Assembly (NCBI RefSeq): GCF_003287355.1
Contig: NZ_QMIM01000016.1
Location: 50,401-114,400 of the forward strand
DNA: 64,000 bases
Direction of reading: 5' to 3'
Origin: Halorubrum sp. 48-1-W
GTDB lineage: Archaea; Halobacteriota; Halobacteria; Halobacteriales; Haloferacaceae
The first letter of the stretch is position 1; each line of letters starts with the position of its first letter. The notes beneath the pieces were generated by a model. It searched no databases and was not told the DNA's origin. It was given only the letters and a program-made list of their open reading frames with translations. The position numbers were made by a program, and so were the translations under genes. Shown here piece by piece: positions 44,659-53,607 of this stretch.

Positions 44659-45705
44659 TCAGTACCCGCGCGTGATGAGGTAGTCCGCGAGGTCTTCGAG
44701 GAGCGCGCGCGAGTCGCTCTCCGGGAGCACTTGGAGGTGCTCCTTCGAACGGGCAGTGAGGTCCGCCGCGGTCTCGCGGGCGTACTCGATCGAGCCGGCC
44801 GCCTCGAGGACCGCCACCGCCTCGTCGACCTGCGCCTCCGTCACCTCGGCGGGCGTCTCAGCGTCGACGAGCCCGTCGACGTCGACGCCCTCCTGGCGGG
44901 CGTGGAGCGTAATGAGCGTCTCCTTACCCTCGACGAGGTCCGAACCACGCTGTTTGCCCAGATCCTCGGAGGGGACGGTGAGGTCGAGCACGTCGTCCTG
45001 GATCTGGAACGCCCTGCCGGAGTCGATCCCGTACTGGTACAGCGCGTCCGAGATCGCGTCGTCCGCGCCGAGCAGGACCGCCGCGGTCGAGGCCGCCGCC
45101 CCGTACAACACCGCGGTCTTCAGCTCGACCATCTCGAGGTACTCCTCGGGGAGGATGTCGTCGCGGGACTCGAAGGCGACGTCGAGCGCCTGGCCCTCAC
45201 AGATCTCCGTACACGTCGACGCGAGCAGGCGCATCGCCTCGAGTCCGTCCGCGGGGTCCGCGCCGGTCTCGCTCATGATCTCGAACGCCTTCGAGTAGAG
45301 CGTGTCGCCGGCGAGGATCGCCGTCGACACGTCGTACTTCTCGTGGACGGCGGGGACGCCGCGCCGCAGGTCGTCCTCGTCCATGATGTCGTCGTGGATC
45401 AGCGTGAACGACTGGATCACCTCGATCGAGACGGCCGCACGCATGACGTCGACGGGCTCGCCGTCGAGCGCGTCGAACTCCCTGAAATCCGCGCTCATGG
45501 GCTCGATCCCCGTGACGGCCTCCGCAGCGAGCGTCGTCACCGTCGGCCGGAGCCGCTTGCCACCCGCCTCGAGGATGTACCGGGACGCCTCGTAGAGGCG
45601 CTCCGGGCGCTGTACGGGTAACTCCTCGTCGATAGCGGCGTTGACCAGGTCGCGCCGCTCGCGGATGGCGTCGAGCACCCGCGCCTCCGTCGTCTCGGTC
45701 GTCAT
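44659..45705 (-). CDS. idsA: Polyprenyl (geranylgeranyl/farnesylgeranyl) diphosphate synthase
   Basis: A 348-residue short-chain trans-prenyltransferase. Both aspartate motifs are present: FARM in [15 protein letters not shown] (about 108-115) and SARM in [10 protein letters not shown] (about 235). [12 protein letters not shown] near 50 and an ECxx-like [16 protein letters not shown] region complete the pattern. It makes the isoprenoid chains of archaeal ether lipids. Its ATG overlaps the stop of the RNase J gene by four bases (ATGA), so both are in one operon, a pairing common in euryarchaea. Final chain length cannot be read from sequence alone. Confidence 0.93.
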   Translation of the reverse strand: MTTETTEARVLDAIRERRDLVNAAIDEELPVQRPERLYEASRYILEAGGKRLRPTVTTLAAEAVTGIEPMSADFREFDALDGEPVDVMRAAVSIEVIQSFTLIHDDIMDEDDLRRGVPAVHEKYDVSTAILAGDTLYSKAFEIMSETGADPADGLEAMRLLASTCTEICEGQALDVAFESRDDILPEEYLEMVELKTAVLYGAAASTAAVLLGADDAISDALYQYGIDSGRAFQIQDDVLDLTVPSEDLGKQRGSDLVEGKETLITLHARQEGVDVDGLVDAETPAEVTEAQVDEAVAVLEAAGSIEYARETAADLTARSKEHLQVLPESDSRALLEDLADYLITRGY

Positions 45706-47054
45706 TCGACTATCTGGACGGTGTTGCCGTTTTGCGTGACGTGGAGGTCACGTCCGAGCTTGTACCCCTGGGATTTGGCGAGGTCCACGTACGGCGACCG
45801 ACCCTTCAGGTCCTGGTGGCCGGGGATGACGTGTTGGGGCTGGAGCGTGTCCAGCATCTCGAAGTGGCCCTCCTCGCGGAGGTGCCCGGAGACGTGGATG
45901 TCGTCGAAGATGCGGGCGCCCTGCATCCGGAGTAGCTGTTCGGACTGGTAGCGCTGGCCCTCGTTCGTCGGCTCCGGGATGATCCCCGCGCTGAAGATCA
46001 CCTTGTCGCCGTTCTCCAGCTCGTAGGGGGTCTCGCCGCGACCCATCCGGGTGAGCATCGCGCGCGGCTCGCCCTGGTGGCCCGTCACGATGGGGAGGAA
46101 GTTGCCCTTCCCCTCCTTCATGATGCGCTTGAACGCGCGGTCGACGGACTTCCGGTGGCCGTACATCCCGACGTCGCCCTGGAAGTCGACGAAGTCGAGC
46201 CGCTCCGCGGTGCCCGAGTACTTCTCCATCGAGCGGCCGAGGAGCACCGGCTGGCGGCCGATCTCGCGGGCGAACTCGACGAGCGACTTCACCCGGGCGA
46301 TGTGTGAGGAGAACGTCGTGGCGACGATCCCGCCGGAGTAGTCCTCGACCGACGTGAGCGTGTCGTGGAGGTGCTTCCGTGCGACGGATTCGGAGGGCGT
46401 TCGACCCTTCCGGCCGGCGTTCGTACAGTCCTCGATGTAACAGAGGACGCCCTCGTCCTGCCGGCCGATCTCGGCGAACCGGTCCATATCGATCGGGTCG
46501 CCGATGACCGGCGAGTGGTCCATCCGCTTGTCGAGCCCGTAGACGATCGCGCCCTCGGGCGTGTGGAGGACCGGGTTGATCGCGTCGATGATGGAGTGCG
46601 TGACGTTGACGAACTCCATCTCGATCTGCTCGGAGTCGCCGATGGCCATCGTGCCGCCGGCCTCCATCTTCACGAGGTCGTTGTCGACCTGGAACTTGCC
46701 CTCGTCCGCGATCTGCTGTTTGACGAGCTCGATCGTGTACGGGGAGGCGACGACCGGCGCGTCGTACCGATGGGCGAGCTTCGGGATCGCCGCGATGTGG
46801 TCGAGGTGACCGTGGGTCGGGACGATGGCCTGGACGTCGCCCTCCAGGTCGCTCATGATCCGGTCGTCCGGGATCGCGCCCATGTCGATCAGGTCGAGGC
46901 TGTGCATCTTCTCGGTCTCCACGTTGTCGTGGATGAGGACCTTACTGAGGTTCAGGCCCATGTCGAAGATGACGATGTCCTCGCCCGCACGGACCGCCGT
47001 CATCTGTCGACCGACCTCTTCGTATCCGCCGATTGTCGCGATTTCGATTTCCAT
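45702..47054 (-). CDS. rnj: Ribonuclease J (aRNase J, beta-CASP metallo-beta-lactamase)
   Basis: A 450-residue 5'-3' exoribonuclease. The metallo-beta-lactamase core has [19 protein letters not shown] (HxHxDH zinc site), [17 protein letters not shown] and [29 protein letters not shown]. The beta-CASP region holds [21 protein letters not shown] and [16 protein letters not shown]. Archaeal RNase J degrades and matures RNA. Start at ATG 47054 ([17 protein letters not shown], the conserved opening). Cotranscribed with the downstream prenyltransferase. Confidence 0.95.
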   Translation of the reverse strand: MEIEIATIGGYEEVGRQMTAVRAGEDIVIFDMGLNLSKVLIHDNVETEKMHSLDLIDMGAIPDDRIMSDLEGDVQAIVPTHGHLDHIAAIPKLAHRYDAPVVASPYTIELVKQQIADEGKFQVDNDLVKMEAGGTMAIGDSEQIEMEFVNVTHSIIDAINPVLHTPEGAIVYGLDKRMDHSPVIGDPIDMDRFAEIGRQDEGVLCYIEDCTNAGRKGRTPSESVARKHLHDTLTSVEDYSGGIVATTFSSHIARVKSLVEFAREIGRQPVLLGRSMEKYSGTAERLDFVDFQGDVGMYGHRKSVDRAFKRIMKEGKGNFLPIVTGHQGEPRAMLTRMGRGETPYELENGDKVIFSAGIIPEPTNEGQRYQSEQLLRMQGARIFDDIHVSGHLREEGHFEMLDTLQPQHVIPGHQDLKGRSPYVDLAKSQGYKLGRDLHVTQNGNTVQIVE

Positions 47055-47238
47055 GGTGTGGTAGTTCGACGCCGTCCGCCGGCGTCTCTCACTGGTTCCC
47101 CGCAAAGGAGCCGTCAGCCCCGGCGTCTAACCGCGTGTCGGTGAAGGCCCCGCTACGGCCGAGCCGCCGTCGGCTCACCGTGTCCCGCGGGAGTGTGGTG
47201 TTCGCCGATACACCGTGCCGTGTTAAAAACGTCCGGGT

Positions 47239-47302
47239 TCGACGGCACACTGCGGGAACGGCGAGGCCGGTCGACGGCACACTGCGGGAACGGCGAGGTC
47301 GG
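47239..47302. repeat. 32-bp direct tandem repeat, 2 copies
   Basis: TCGACGGCACACTGCGGGAA plus CGGCGAGGCCGG appears at 47239-47270 and again at 47271-47302 with a single change. Located between the divergent RNase J and Lsm genes. Confidence 0.9.
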
Positions 47303-47415
47303 ACATGTAGCGCGAACGCGCCGCACGAATGGGGCGAACGCGCCACACGTGGAACACGTCTCACGTCTCACGTCTCACGTCTCCCCGTGTCCCGTTGAAG
47401 GCGTTCGCCTCCCGG

Positions 47416-47426
47416 TATTTTTAATA
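47416..47426 (+). promoter_or_regulatory. TATA box for the lsm-rpl37e operon
   Basis: TATTTTTAATA, 25-35 bases before the Lsm ATG at 47451; a strong archaeal TATA-like element at leaderless distance. A purine-rich GAGGGGAGGCGG follows, which might also serve ribosome binding. Confidence 0.6.
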
Positions 47427-47450
47427 GTGCGAGGGGAGGCGGTAGGGACA

Positions 47451-47693
47451 ATGAGTGGACGACCCCTCGACGTGCTCGAAGCGTCGCTCGAGGACCCCGT
47501 GACGGTACACCTCAAGGACGGGACGACCTACTACGGGATCCTGGCCGGCTACGACCAGCACATGAACGTCGTCATCGAACCCGAAGCGGGCGTAAGCGAC
47601 CGTGTCGACGGCGATATCGACGGGGAGTTCGCGGTCGCGATCGAAGACACAACGATTATACGCGGCGATAACGTCGTTTCCATCAAAGCATGA
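47451..47693 (+). CDS. Archaeal Lsm (Sm-like) protein
   Basis: 80 residues: a compact Sm fold with Sm1 ([31 protein letters not shown]) and Sm2 ([13 protein letters not shown], the IRG signature). It forms hexa- or heptameric rings that bind U-rich RNA and small RNAs. Its stop overlaps the ATG of rpl37e by four bases; lsm-rpl37e linkage is a conserved archaeal arrangement. Start ATG 47451, well placed behind the TATA box. Confidence 0.96.
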   Translation: MSGRPLDVLEASLEDPVTVHLKDGTTYYGILAGYDQHMNVVIEPEAGVSDRVDGDIDGEFAVAIEDTTIIRGDNVVSIKA

Positions 47694-47866
47694 CCGGCTC
47701 CGGTACGCCCTCTCAAGGGAAGAAGAACAAGACGGTTCACGTGAAGTGTCGCCGCTGTGGCGAGAAGTCCTACCACCGCACGAAGGAGCGTTGCTCCTCG
47801 TGCGGCTTCGGGAAGTCCGCGAAGCGTCGCGACTACGCCTGGCAGTCGAAGGCCGGCGACAACTGA
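47690..47866 (+). CDS. rpl37e: 50S ribosomal protein L37e
   Basis: A 58-residue basic ribosomal protein with a four-Cys zinc finger (Cys20, Cys23, Cys35, Cys38) in [21 protein letters not shown], then the conserved [15 protein letters not shown] end. It is a large-subunit protein shared by archaea and eukaryotes. Starts at ATG 47690, overlapping the Lsm stop (ATGA), so translation is coupled. Confidence 0.96.
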   Translation: MTGSGTPSQGKKNKTVHVKCRRCGEKSYHRTKERCSSCGFGKSAKRRDYAWQSKAGDN

Positions 47867-47909
47867 CGACGGTCCCTTCTCCGTTCCGTCCCTCGACCGC
47901 CGCCGTTCC

Positions 47910-47959
47910 CGATCGCTCCTAGCTCCGCGTCTCGATCGCTCCTAGCCCCACGTCCCGAT
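47910..47959. repeat. 23-bp tandem repeat, about 2.2 copies
   Basis: CGATCGCTCCTAGCTCCGCG plus TCT repeats at 47910 and 47933 (a few substitutions), then starts again. It fills the gap between convergent rpl37e and dys. Confidence 0.8.
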
Positions 47960-47976
47960 CATCCCCGTTCCCCGAG

Positions 47977-49062
47977 TCACTCGACCCGCTCGCGAGCCGC
48001 GGCGACGAGAAGCGGCAGGATCACGGTCGCGTCCCCGTAGACGGAGGCGTTGCGCGCGTCCGTCTCCAACTTCCCCCACGAGCGAGCCTCGTCCAACGTC
48101 GCCCCCGAGAGCCCGCCGGTCGACGGCGGGTCCATCGTGACCTGGACCGCGTAGTCGTACGCTCGGGGGGTGACGAGCATCGTCTGGAGCGTGAAGTTCT
48201 TCGGGACCCCGCCGCCGACGAGTAGACAGCCCGCGTCGTCGGCGTCGAACGCGAGGTCGGTCAGTTCGGTCATGTCGGCCAGCGCGTCGAGCGTGAAGTC
48301 GGCCGTCTGGGCGTACATCCACGCCTGGAGGCCCAACACGGAGTCCTGAACGGCCGGACAGTAGACGGGGACGTCCGACTCGTAGGCGGCGGCGGCGACG
48401 CCGGCGTCCTCGGCGACGGCCTCGCGTTCGTTCACCTCGGCGTTCGCCCGACCCAACTCCGCACACAGCTCCGCTATCGGGATCGATCCCTCACCGTCGA
48501 GCGCCGGGAACACCTCCTCGCGGAGGTGCCCCTCGAACTCGGCGAAGTGCTCCTGGGGGAGATACACGTTGTAGATGCGGTCGACGCCCTCCTCGCGAAG
48601 GGTCTCGTCGTGTTCACGGGGCGTCTTTTCGGGGTCGTGGACGCGACCGTGGTGGTGTTTTCCCCCGATCGCCTCGATCGTGTCGTGGGTGAGGTTCGCG
48701 CCCGTCGTCACCAGCGCGTCGACGTAGCCGTCGCGGATCAGCTCCGAGACGATCCGGCGCATCCCCGCGGGAACCATCGCGCCCGCGAGCGAGCAGAAGA
48801 CGGTACAGTCGTCGTTCCCGAACATCTCCGCGAGCACGTCGCCCGCCTCGTGGACGTCGGCCGCGCCGATCCCCGCCTCGCCGTACGTCTCGAGGAGTTC
48901 GCCGACGGTCATCCCCGCGCCGACGCGCGCGTGTCCGACGGGATCCTCGCCGAACTCCTTGCGGTGGAGGTGACCGTCGGAGTCCGCCGGGTCACCCTCC
49001 TCGCGGTCCGCTGTGCCCCCGGCTTGGTCCGCCGTGTCACCCTCCTCGTGGTCGTCGCTCAT
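47977..49062 (-). CDS. dys: Deoxyhypusine synthase
   Basis: 361 residues. Transfers the aminobutyl group of spermidine, NAD-dependently, to a lysine of aIF5A, the first step of hypusine formation. Seen: VFCSLAGAMVPAGMRRIVSELI, LVTTGANLTHDTIEAIGGKHHHG, PVYCPAVQDSVLG, and the active-site LLVGGGVPKNFTLQ with the catalytic Lys, all typical. The N-terminal 35 residues are an acidic, His/Asp-rich haloarchaeal extension, so start at ATG 49062 rather than the longer frame. Confidence 0.95.
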   Translation of the reverse strand: MSDDHEEGDTADQAGGTADREEGDPADSDGHLHRKEFGEDPVGHARVGAGMTVGELLETYGEAGIGAADVHEAGDVLAEMFGNDDCTVFCSLAGAMVPAGMRRIVSELIRDGYVDALVTTGANLTHDTIEAIGGKHHHGRVHDPEKTPREHDETLREEGVDRIYNVYLPQEHFAEFEGHLREEVFPALDGEGSIPIAELCAELGRANAEVNEREAVAEDAGVAAAAYESDVPVYCPAVQDSVLGLQAWMYAQTADFTLDALADMTELTDLAFDADDAGCLLVGGGVPKNFTLQTMLVTPRAYDYAVQVTMDPPSTGGLSGATLDEARSWGKLETDARNASVYGDATVILPLLVAAARERVE

Positions 49063-49172
49063 GTCCGCCACTCCGGCGTGCGACCGTTTGAAACGACCGA
49101 TCGCTCCGCCAACAGCACGGGCGGACAAACTGCCGACGGACGGCCGTCGGCGGACAGCCGTCGGGAGTCCGC

Positions 49173-49445
49173 CTATCCGCCGCTCACCGGCGGGAACAGC
49201 GCGAGCTCGTCGCCAGCGTCGAGTCCCGTCTCCATCCCGTCCTCGTGATGGACGTTGCTACCGTTGCGGAGCACATTGATGTGGTCCGCCACGTCGCCGT
49301 CGTCGAGGACGCGCTCGCGAAGCTCCGGGCGTGCCTCGAGTAAGGCACCGAGCGCGTCCCCGACCGTGTCACCCGGTTCGACGTCGACCGCGACGACGCG
49401 GTCGCCGGCGATCTCCGCGAGATCCGCGAACAACTTCCACTCCAT
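49173..49445 (-). CDS. samp1: SAMP1 ubiquitin-like small archaeal modifier protein
   Basis: A 90-residue beta-grasp protein: MEWKLFADLAEIAGDR through DHINVLRNGSNVHHEDGMETGLDAGDELALFPPVSGG. The C-terminal Gly-Gly is the residue pair that ubiquitin-like activation uses for isopeptide linkage. SAMP1 tags proteins in Haloferax volcanii and also resembles MoaD. The open C-terminus here contrasts with the fused MoaD/SAMP protein at 22317. Near dys but not overlapping, separated by about 110 bases. Confidence 0.92.
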   Translation of the reverse strand: MEWKLFADLAEIAGDRVVAVDVEPGDTVGDALGALLEARPELRERVLDDGDVADHINVLRNGSNVHHEDGMETGLDAGDELALFPPVSGG

Positions 49446-49470
49446 ACCCGATCCCCGCGGGGCTGTGTCA

Positions 49471-50865
49471 TTAGCGTTGTGTCACGTCCCCGTCCGTCGA
49501 GCCGTCCGCGTCCCCGTCCGTCGAGCCGTCCGCGTCGCCCGCCACGTCTCCCCCGTTCACCGCACCTCCGGCGTCCACCGCGTCACCGGTGTCGACTCCC
49601 TCCCCGGCGTCGGCCGAACCCCCGACGCCGGTCGACGCTCCCGGATCGACGGCGGGGCCGGAATCACCGTCGTTCCCGCCACCCTCGACGCGTTTCGCGG
49701 CCGACTCGAACCGGCGGATCGCGTCGGGGCGTCCCACCAGAAACGCCGTGTCGCCGCCCGCGAACGCGTACGCTCGCCGGGGGATCGGCTGGATAGCGCC
49801 GTCGGCGGGGCGGACCGCGGCGACGACCGCGCTCACCTCGCCGACGGTCGTGCCGACGAGGTCGCTCCCGTCCTCGACGGTCACCGTCGCCATCGTCTCG
49901 TCCGCGTTCCGAAGCAGGGAGGCGAACTCGCGGTCGGCCTGCGGCTCCGCGGGCAGCGTCACCAGCCGGTAGCCGCCCTCGACCGGGAGCGCCTCCGCGT
50001 CCGACTCGTCGAGCGCGACCGTGACGACGTCGCCGGCGACGCCCCGAAGCTCGCCGGTCGCGATCCGTTGTGGGTCGGGTGTCGTCCGCCAGATCTGGAC
50101 CATGTCCCCGGCCGTCGCGTTGTTCGGCGGATCGGCGGAGAGTGCGACCGCGGCGCGACCGGGCGCGAGCGTCGGGCCGATCCCGGTCGCTCGCGAGCCG
50201 ACCGCGAAGTACTCGAGCGTTCCGTCCTTGCCGACGTCGACGTCGACGTAGCCGACGCCGTAGTCCGTCTTCACGCGTTCGACGAGGCGTTCGCGGAGTT
50301 GCTCGACGGTGAGGTCGCGAGCGAATATCAGCGTCCGACCGGCCATCTCTGTCTTCTTCTCCGAGGAGACCGGTTCGTAGGTGTCCATGTCCTCGATAGC
50401 GTCGGCGGCCGGCAGGGTCACCGGAGTCATCCGGCCCACGCTCCTGACGAACCGGCTCATCTCGCCCTCGATGCCTTTCACCCCCGACAGCGCGAAGACG
50501 TCGACGGCGAGCCGGTCGCCCCCGTACCTGCCCACCGGCGAGACGACGGCCGAGAGCGCGAGCGCGGCCACGTTGAACACGACGGCCTCGACGGTGAGCA
50601 GCTCGGCCGTCTCCGTACTGACGAGCGCCCCGAGCGACGTCGTGTTGAGGTACAACGCGACGATCGAGACGCCGAGCAGGACCGCGACGCCCTCCGGTAT
50701 CTCCGACCGGAAGTACCACCGGTAGACGAGCGCGCCCGACGCCGAGACGACCACGGCGAGGACGGCGAACGTGACGAGGGTGACCGCCGCCGCGCGCGGG
50801 TCGCCGAACCCCGCACCGCTCGCGGTCGCCACCGGCCGTGGGACACCGGCGACGGTCGCCGTCAC
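49471..50865 (-). CDS. TrkA_C-domain membrane protein (potassium transport related), 1
   Basis: 464 residues, GTG start overlapping the stop of the upstream gene by four bases. Two to three hydrophobic segments (about 25-115) lead into a cytosolic part with DLTVEQLRERLVERVKTDYGVGYVDVDVGKDGTLEYFAVG and a C-terminal TrkA_C-like domain (DGSDLVGTTVGEVSAVVAAVRPADGAIQPIPRRAYAFAGGDTAFLVG, about 320-375), then a low-complexity Gly/Asp/Ala tail (about 385-464) partly encoded by a 24-bp repeat. Such proteins regulate or form K+ channels. It forms an operon with the next gene. Confidence 0.8.
   Translation of the reverse strand: MTATVAGVPRPVATASGAGFGDPRAAAVTLVTFAVLAVVVSASGALVYRWYFRSEIPEGVAVLLGVSIVALYLNTTSLGALVSTETAELLTVEAVVFNVAALALSAVVSPVGRYGGDRLAVDVFALSGVKGIEGEMSRFVRSVGRMTPVTLPAADAIEDMDTYEPVSSEKKTEMAGRTLIFARDLTVEQLRERLVERVKTDYGVGYVDVDVGKDGTLEYFAVGSRATGIGPTLAPGRAAVALSADPPNNATAGDMVQIWRTTPDPQRIATGELRGVAGDVVTVALDESDAEALPVEGGYRLVTLPAEPQADREFASLLRNADETMATVTVEDGSDLVGTTVGEVSAVVAAVRPADGAIQPIPRRAYAFAGGDTAFLVGRPDAIRRFESAAKRVEGGGNDGDSGPAVDPGASTGVGGSADAGEGVDTGDAVDAGGAVNGGDVAGDADGSTDGDADGSTDGDVTQR
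49486..49533. repeat. 24-bp tandem repeat at the 3' end of the TrkA_C gene, 2 copies
   Basis: GTCCCCGTCCGTCGAGCCGT plus CCGC is repeated exactly at 49486 and 49510. On the coding strand it encodes the DGDADGST tail units of the protein. Confidence 0.9.
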
Positions 50866-52157
50866 GACGCCACCTCCCCGAAGCGGTCGAGCGCGTCACG
50901 CGTGCCGACGACGAACAGTTCGTCGCCCGACGACAGCGACTGGGTCCCGCCCGGGGCGACGGTCCACTTCGCGTCGTGACGCGCCGCCAGCACCGCGACG
51001 TCGTACGCCTCCCGGACGCCGACCTCGCCGATGGTGTGACCGTCGAGCGCGCCGCCGGCGACGACCGTCACCTTCCGGAACCGCTTGCCCGCCCGGCGCA
51101 ACAACGTCGTCAGTTCGAACTCCCGGCGCGTCCCGCGCGAGCACACGAGTATCCGCCCGCGTCCGGCGCGCAACAACGGAGCCGCCTCGGACCGGTCGAC
51201 GGCGACGGTCACGCGACCCTCGCCGCCGGTCGTGGTCCCCGTCTTCGGGGGCGACTCGAGGGGTGACGCCGGCTCGCCGCCGTCGGTCCGGGGATCGTCC
51301 GGCCGGCCGCCCTCGGCGCGTGGCTCCGCCTCCGAGGGATCGCCCCCCGCCGCTGTATCCGTTGTACCGGCATCGCCTCCCCCGACGGGCTTCCCGCCGG
51401 ATCTGGCCGCCAGGAGCGTCCCCTCGACCGTGAGGTCGGCCGTGACGACCCTGACCACGTCCCCGCGTGCGAGTCCGGTCGGGACGAGCGCCGGGACCGA
51501 GACGGCCCGTTTGCCCTTCGGAACGCGCTTCGAGAGGCCGCCGGTCGGCGGGGCGGCCGTCACCGTCGCGCGTGCCTCCTCGTCGATCCGGACGCTGACG
51601 TCGACGAGTTCGAGCTCCGTCTTCAGCCGTTCGGCGAACCGCGTCTCCAGCTCGGCGAGCGGCACGTCCGCGGGGAACGTCCACTCGCCGTCGGCGATCG
51701 CCCGACGCGTCTCGGTCGGCAACGGCGGATACCCCTCCATGTCGCCCACCTCACCGGCGACGGTGACGCGCACCTGGCCGCGTCCGCCGACGAGCTCGAC
51801 GACGTCCGTCGAGAGCGTGCGTTCACGGAGCTTCCGGAAGGAGACGCGCTTGGGGACGTTCGCACCGAGTTTGTCCCCTTGCGCGTGAGCGTACAGCGAG
51901 AGCATCAGGACGACGAGGATCGCCGTGAGGATCGCCGGCGCACGCTCGGAGCTACGGATCGTCTGGTCGTTCAACGCGAGCAGTCCGCCGTTCACGCCCG
52001 CGATCGCCAGCGCGAGTGCCACGACACCGAGACCGGGGATCGTCACCCCGGTGAAGTACTTGAAAATGAACCCCAATACTCCCGCGACCAACGCGGGGAT
52101 TATCCCCGTGAGGACGCCGAGGTAGATGCCGAACAGGATCTCGACCGGGAGCGCCAT
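50862..52157 (-). CDS. TrkA_C-domain membrane protein (potassium transport related), 2
   Basis: 431 residues. Three hydrophobic segments at the start (about 8-35, 40-65, 75-90: GIYLGVLTGIIPALVAGVLG, LGVVALALAIAGVNGG, AILTAILVVLMLSLYAHA) are followed by the same kind of cytosolic half as the partner gene (PLAELETRFAERLKTELELVDVSVRIDEEARATV). A long disordered Gly/Asp/Glu linker follows (about 235-300), then a C-terminal TrkA_C domain ending in GGTQSLSSGDELFVVG. Paralogous to the downstream gene, divergent from the K+ channel at 52277. Confidence 0.8.
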   Translation of the reverse strand: MALPVEILFGIYLGVLTGIIPALVAGVLGFIFKYFTGVTIPGLGVVALALAIAGVNGGLLALNDQTIRSSERAPAILTAILVVLMLSLYAHAQGDKLGANVPKRVSFRKLRERTLSTDVVELVGGRGQVRVTVAGEVGDMEGYPPLPTETRRAIADGEWTFPADVPLAELETRFAERLKTELELVDVSVRIDEEARATVTAAPPTGGLSKRVPKGKRAVSVPALVPTGLARGDVVRVVTADLTVEGTLLAARSGGKPVGGGDAGTTDTAAGGDPSEAEPRAEGGRPDDPRTDGGEPASPLESPPKTGTTTGGEGRVTVAVDRSEAAPLLRAGRGRILVCSRGTRREFELTTLLRRAGKRFRKVTVVAGGALDGHTIGEVGVREAYDVAVLAARHDAKWTVAPGGTQSLSSGDELFVVGTRDALDRFGEVAS

Positions 52158-52276
52158 ATCCGGATCATATCCGGCGAGGTTAAACCAGTACCGCCATCAC
52201 CCCCCGTCCGCGAAACGGTCCCGAGCTGGGTGTCGTCCACGGGGGGTTTAAGTCCGGTGTCGGCTACCGGGTGTCT

Positions 52277-53443
52277 ATGGGGTGGAACCGTGAGTGGGTC
52301 TCGGTTCGGGCCTCGGTGTTCCTGACGTTCGCGGTGGCGTTGCTCTCCATCGTCGTCGGCCTGTTACACATCAGCGGCTTCAGCGTTCAGGGACCGCTCT
52401 CTCCGTACATTCCGGACCTCGTTCGGCGTATCGTCGGGTTCACCGGGACGATCACCGGCTTCGCGATGCTCGGGAGCGGGTTCGCGCTCAGGCGCGGGTA
52501 CCGCATCGGCTGGCACTCCACCGCGATCCTGCTCCCGCTGACCGCGATCCAGGGGTTGTTACAGGTGTCGGTGTTCTCGCTGCCGCTCGTCGGGCTTTCC
52601 GTCGTCTCCGTCCCGGCGCTCGTGATCAACCGGGGACGGTTCGACCGGGAGTTCACCCCCTCGCCGACACAGCTCGCGGCCGGGGCGGCGCTCGCGGCCG
52701 CCATCTCGTACGGGACCGTCGGTTCCTACGCGCTCCGCGACGAGTTCGGCGGCGTCGATACGATCGTCGACGCGTTCTACTTCACCGTCGTCACCGCCTC
52801 GACTGTCGGCTACGGCGACGTGACCCCCGACACGGGGATCGCCAAGCTGTTCGTGCTCTCCGCGCTCGTGATGAACGTCGCCGCGTTCGCGGTCGCCCTC
52901 GGCGTCCTCCTCACGCCCGCGATCGAGGCACAGCTCTCCAAAGCACTCGGAAAGATGACAGAGAAACAGTTCGACCTCCTCGACGGCCACGTCCTCGTGT
53001 TGGGATACGGGGACCTGACGGAACCGGTACTCGAAGAACTCGCGGAGCGGGACGGCATCGAATACGCCGTGGTGACGACCGACGAGGCCGCCGCGCGGCG
53101 GCTCGACGAGCGGTCGATACCGGTGCTCACCGCGGACCCGAGCGACGTGGAGCCGCTTCACCGTGCCCGCATCGAGGACACCCGTGCCGTCGTTGTCGCG
53201 ACCGAGGACGACGCTCGCGACGCGCTCGCGATCCTCACCGCCCGCCAGCTCAACCCGGACGTCCGGATCGTCGCGGCCGCGACCCAGCGGGAGAACATCG
53301 ACAAGCTCCGACGTGCCGGCGCGGACCAGGTGATCTCCCCGACGACGCTCGGCGGGCACATCCTCATCGACTGCGCGTTCGGGACCGGCGACGAGGGGAT
53401 CGAGGGCGCCCTCGACGACGCGTTCGACTCCGGAGCGGAGTAG
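52277..53443 (+). CDS. Potassium channel with NAD-binding TrkA-N domain
   Basis: 388 residues. About five to six hydrophobic segments (to about 215) contain the K+ selectivity filter TVGYGD (176-181) in a two-transmembrane-pore unit. A cytosolic RCK/TrkA-N domain follows (about 236-350) with HVLVLGYGDLTEPVLEEL as the nucleotide-binding loop and VVATEDDARDALAILTARQLNPDVRIVAAA. It should conduct K+ and be gated by a nucleotide, fitting the high internal K+ of a salt-in halophile. ATG 52277 preferred to the GTG at 52271. Divergent from the TrkA_C pair, so the three form one K+-handling locus. Confidence 0.92.
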   Translation: MGWNREWVSVRASVFLTFAVALLSIVVGLLHISGFSVQGPLSPYIPDLVRRIVGFTGTITGFAMLGSGFALRRGYRIGWHSTAILLPLTAIQGLLQVSVFSLPLVGLSVVSVPALVINRGRFDREFTPSPTQLAAGAALAAAISYGTVGSYALRDEFGGVDTIVDAFYFTVVTASTVGYGDVTPDTGIAKLFVLSALVMNVAAFAVALGVLLTPAIEAQLSKALGKMTEKQFDLLDGHVLVLGYGDLTEPVLEELAERDGIEYAVVTTDEAAARRLDERSIPVLTADPSDVEPLHRARIEDTRAVVVATEDDARDALAILTARQLNPDVRIVAAATQRENIDKLRRAGADQVISPTTLGGHILIDCAFGTGDEGIEGALDDAFDSGAE

Positions 53444-53512
53444 CGGTCGGGTCCGGTTCGGGTCGGGGCGATTCGGTTCCGTAGGCTCCTGGCAACACCA
53501 CGAACGCACTCC

Positions 53513-53554
53513 GGTCGTTCCAACGACTTCACGGGTCGTTCCAACGACTTCACG
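53513..53554. repeat. 21-bp tandem repeat, 2 copies
   Basis: GGTCGTTCCAACGACTTCAC plus G at 53513 and 53534, identical. Between the K+ channel gene and the thioesterase gene. Confidence 0.9.
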
Positions 53555-53607
53555 TGTCGGTCGCGGGGATCCCCGGGATACAAGCGGGTCGCCAGCGACG
53601 CTGGAAC

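Larger units (their letters stand above)
47055..47450. other. 396-base intergenic region between RNase J and Lsm genes
   Basis: A divergent control region without a convincing gene. It contains a 32-bp direct repeat, four copies of an ACGTCTC-type 7-mer (about 47355-47383), and a TATA-like stretch close to the Lsm gene. TGTTAAAAACG at about 47221-47231 is a second TATA-like string, possibly for the RNase J operon on the minus strand. Confidence 0.5.
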
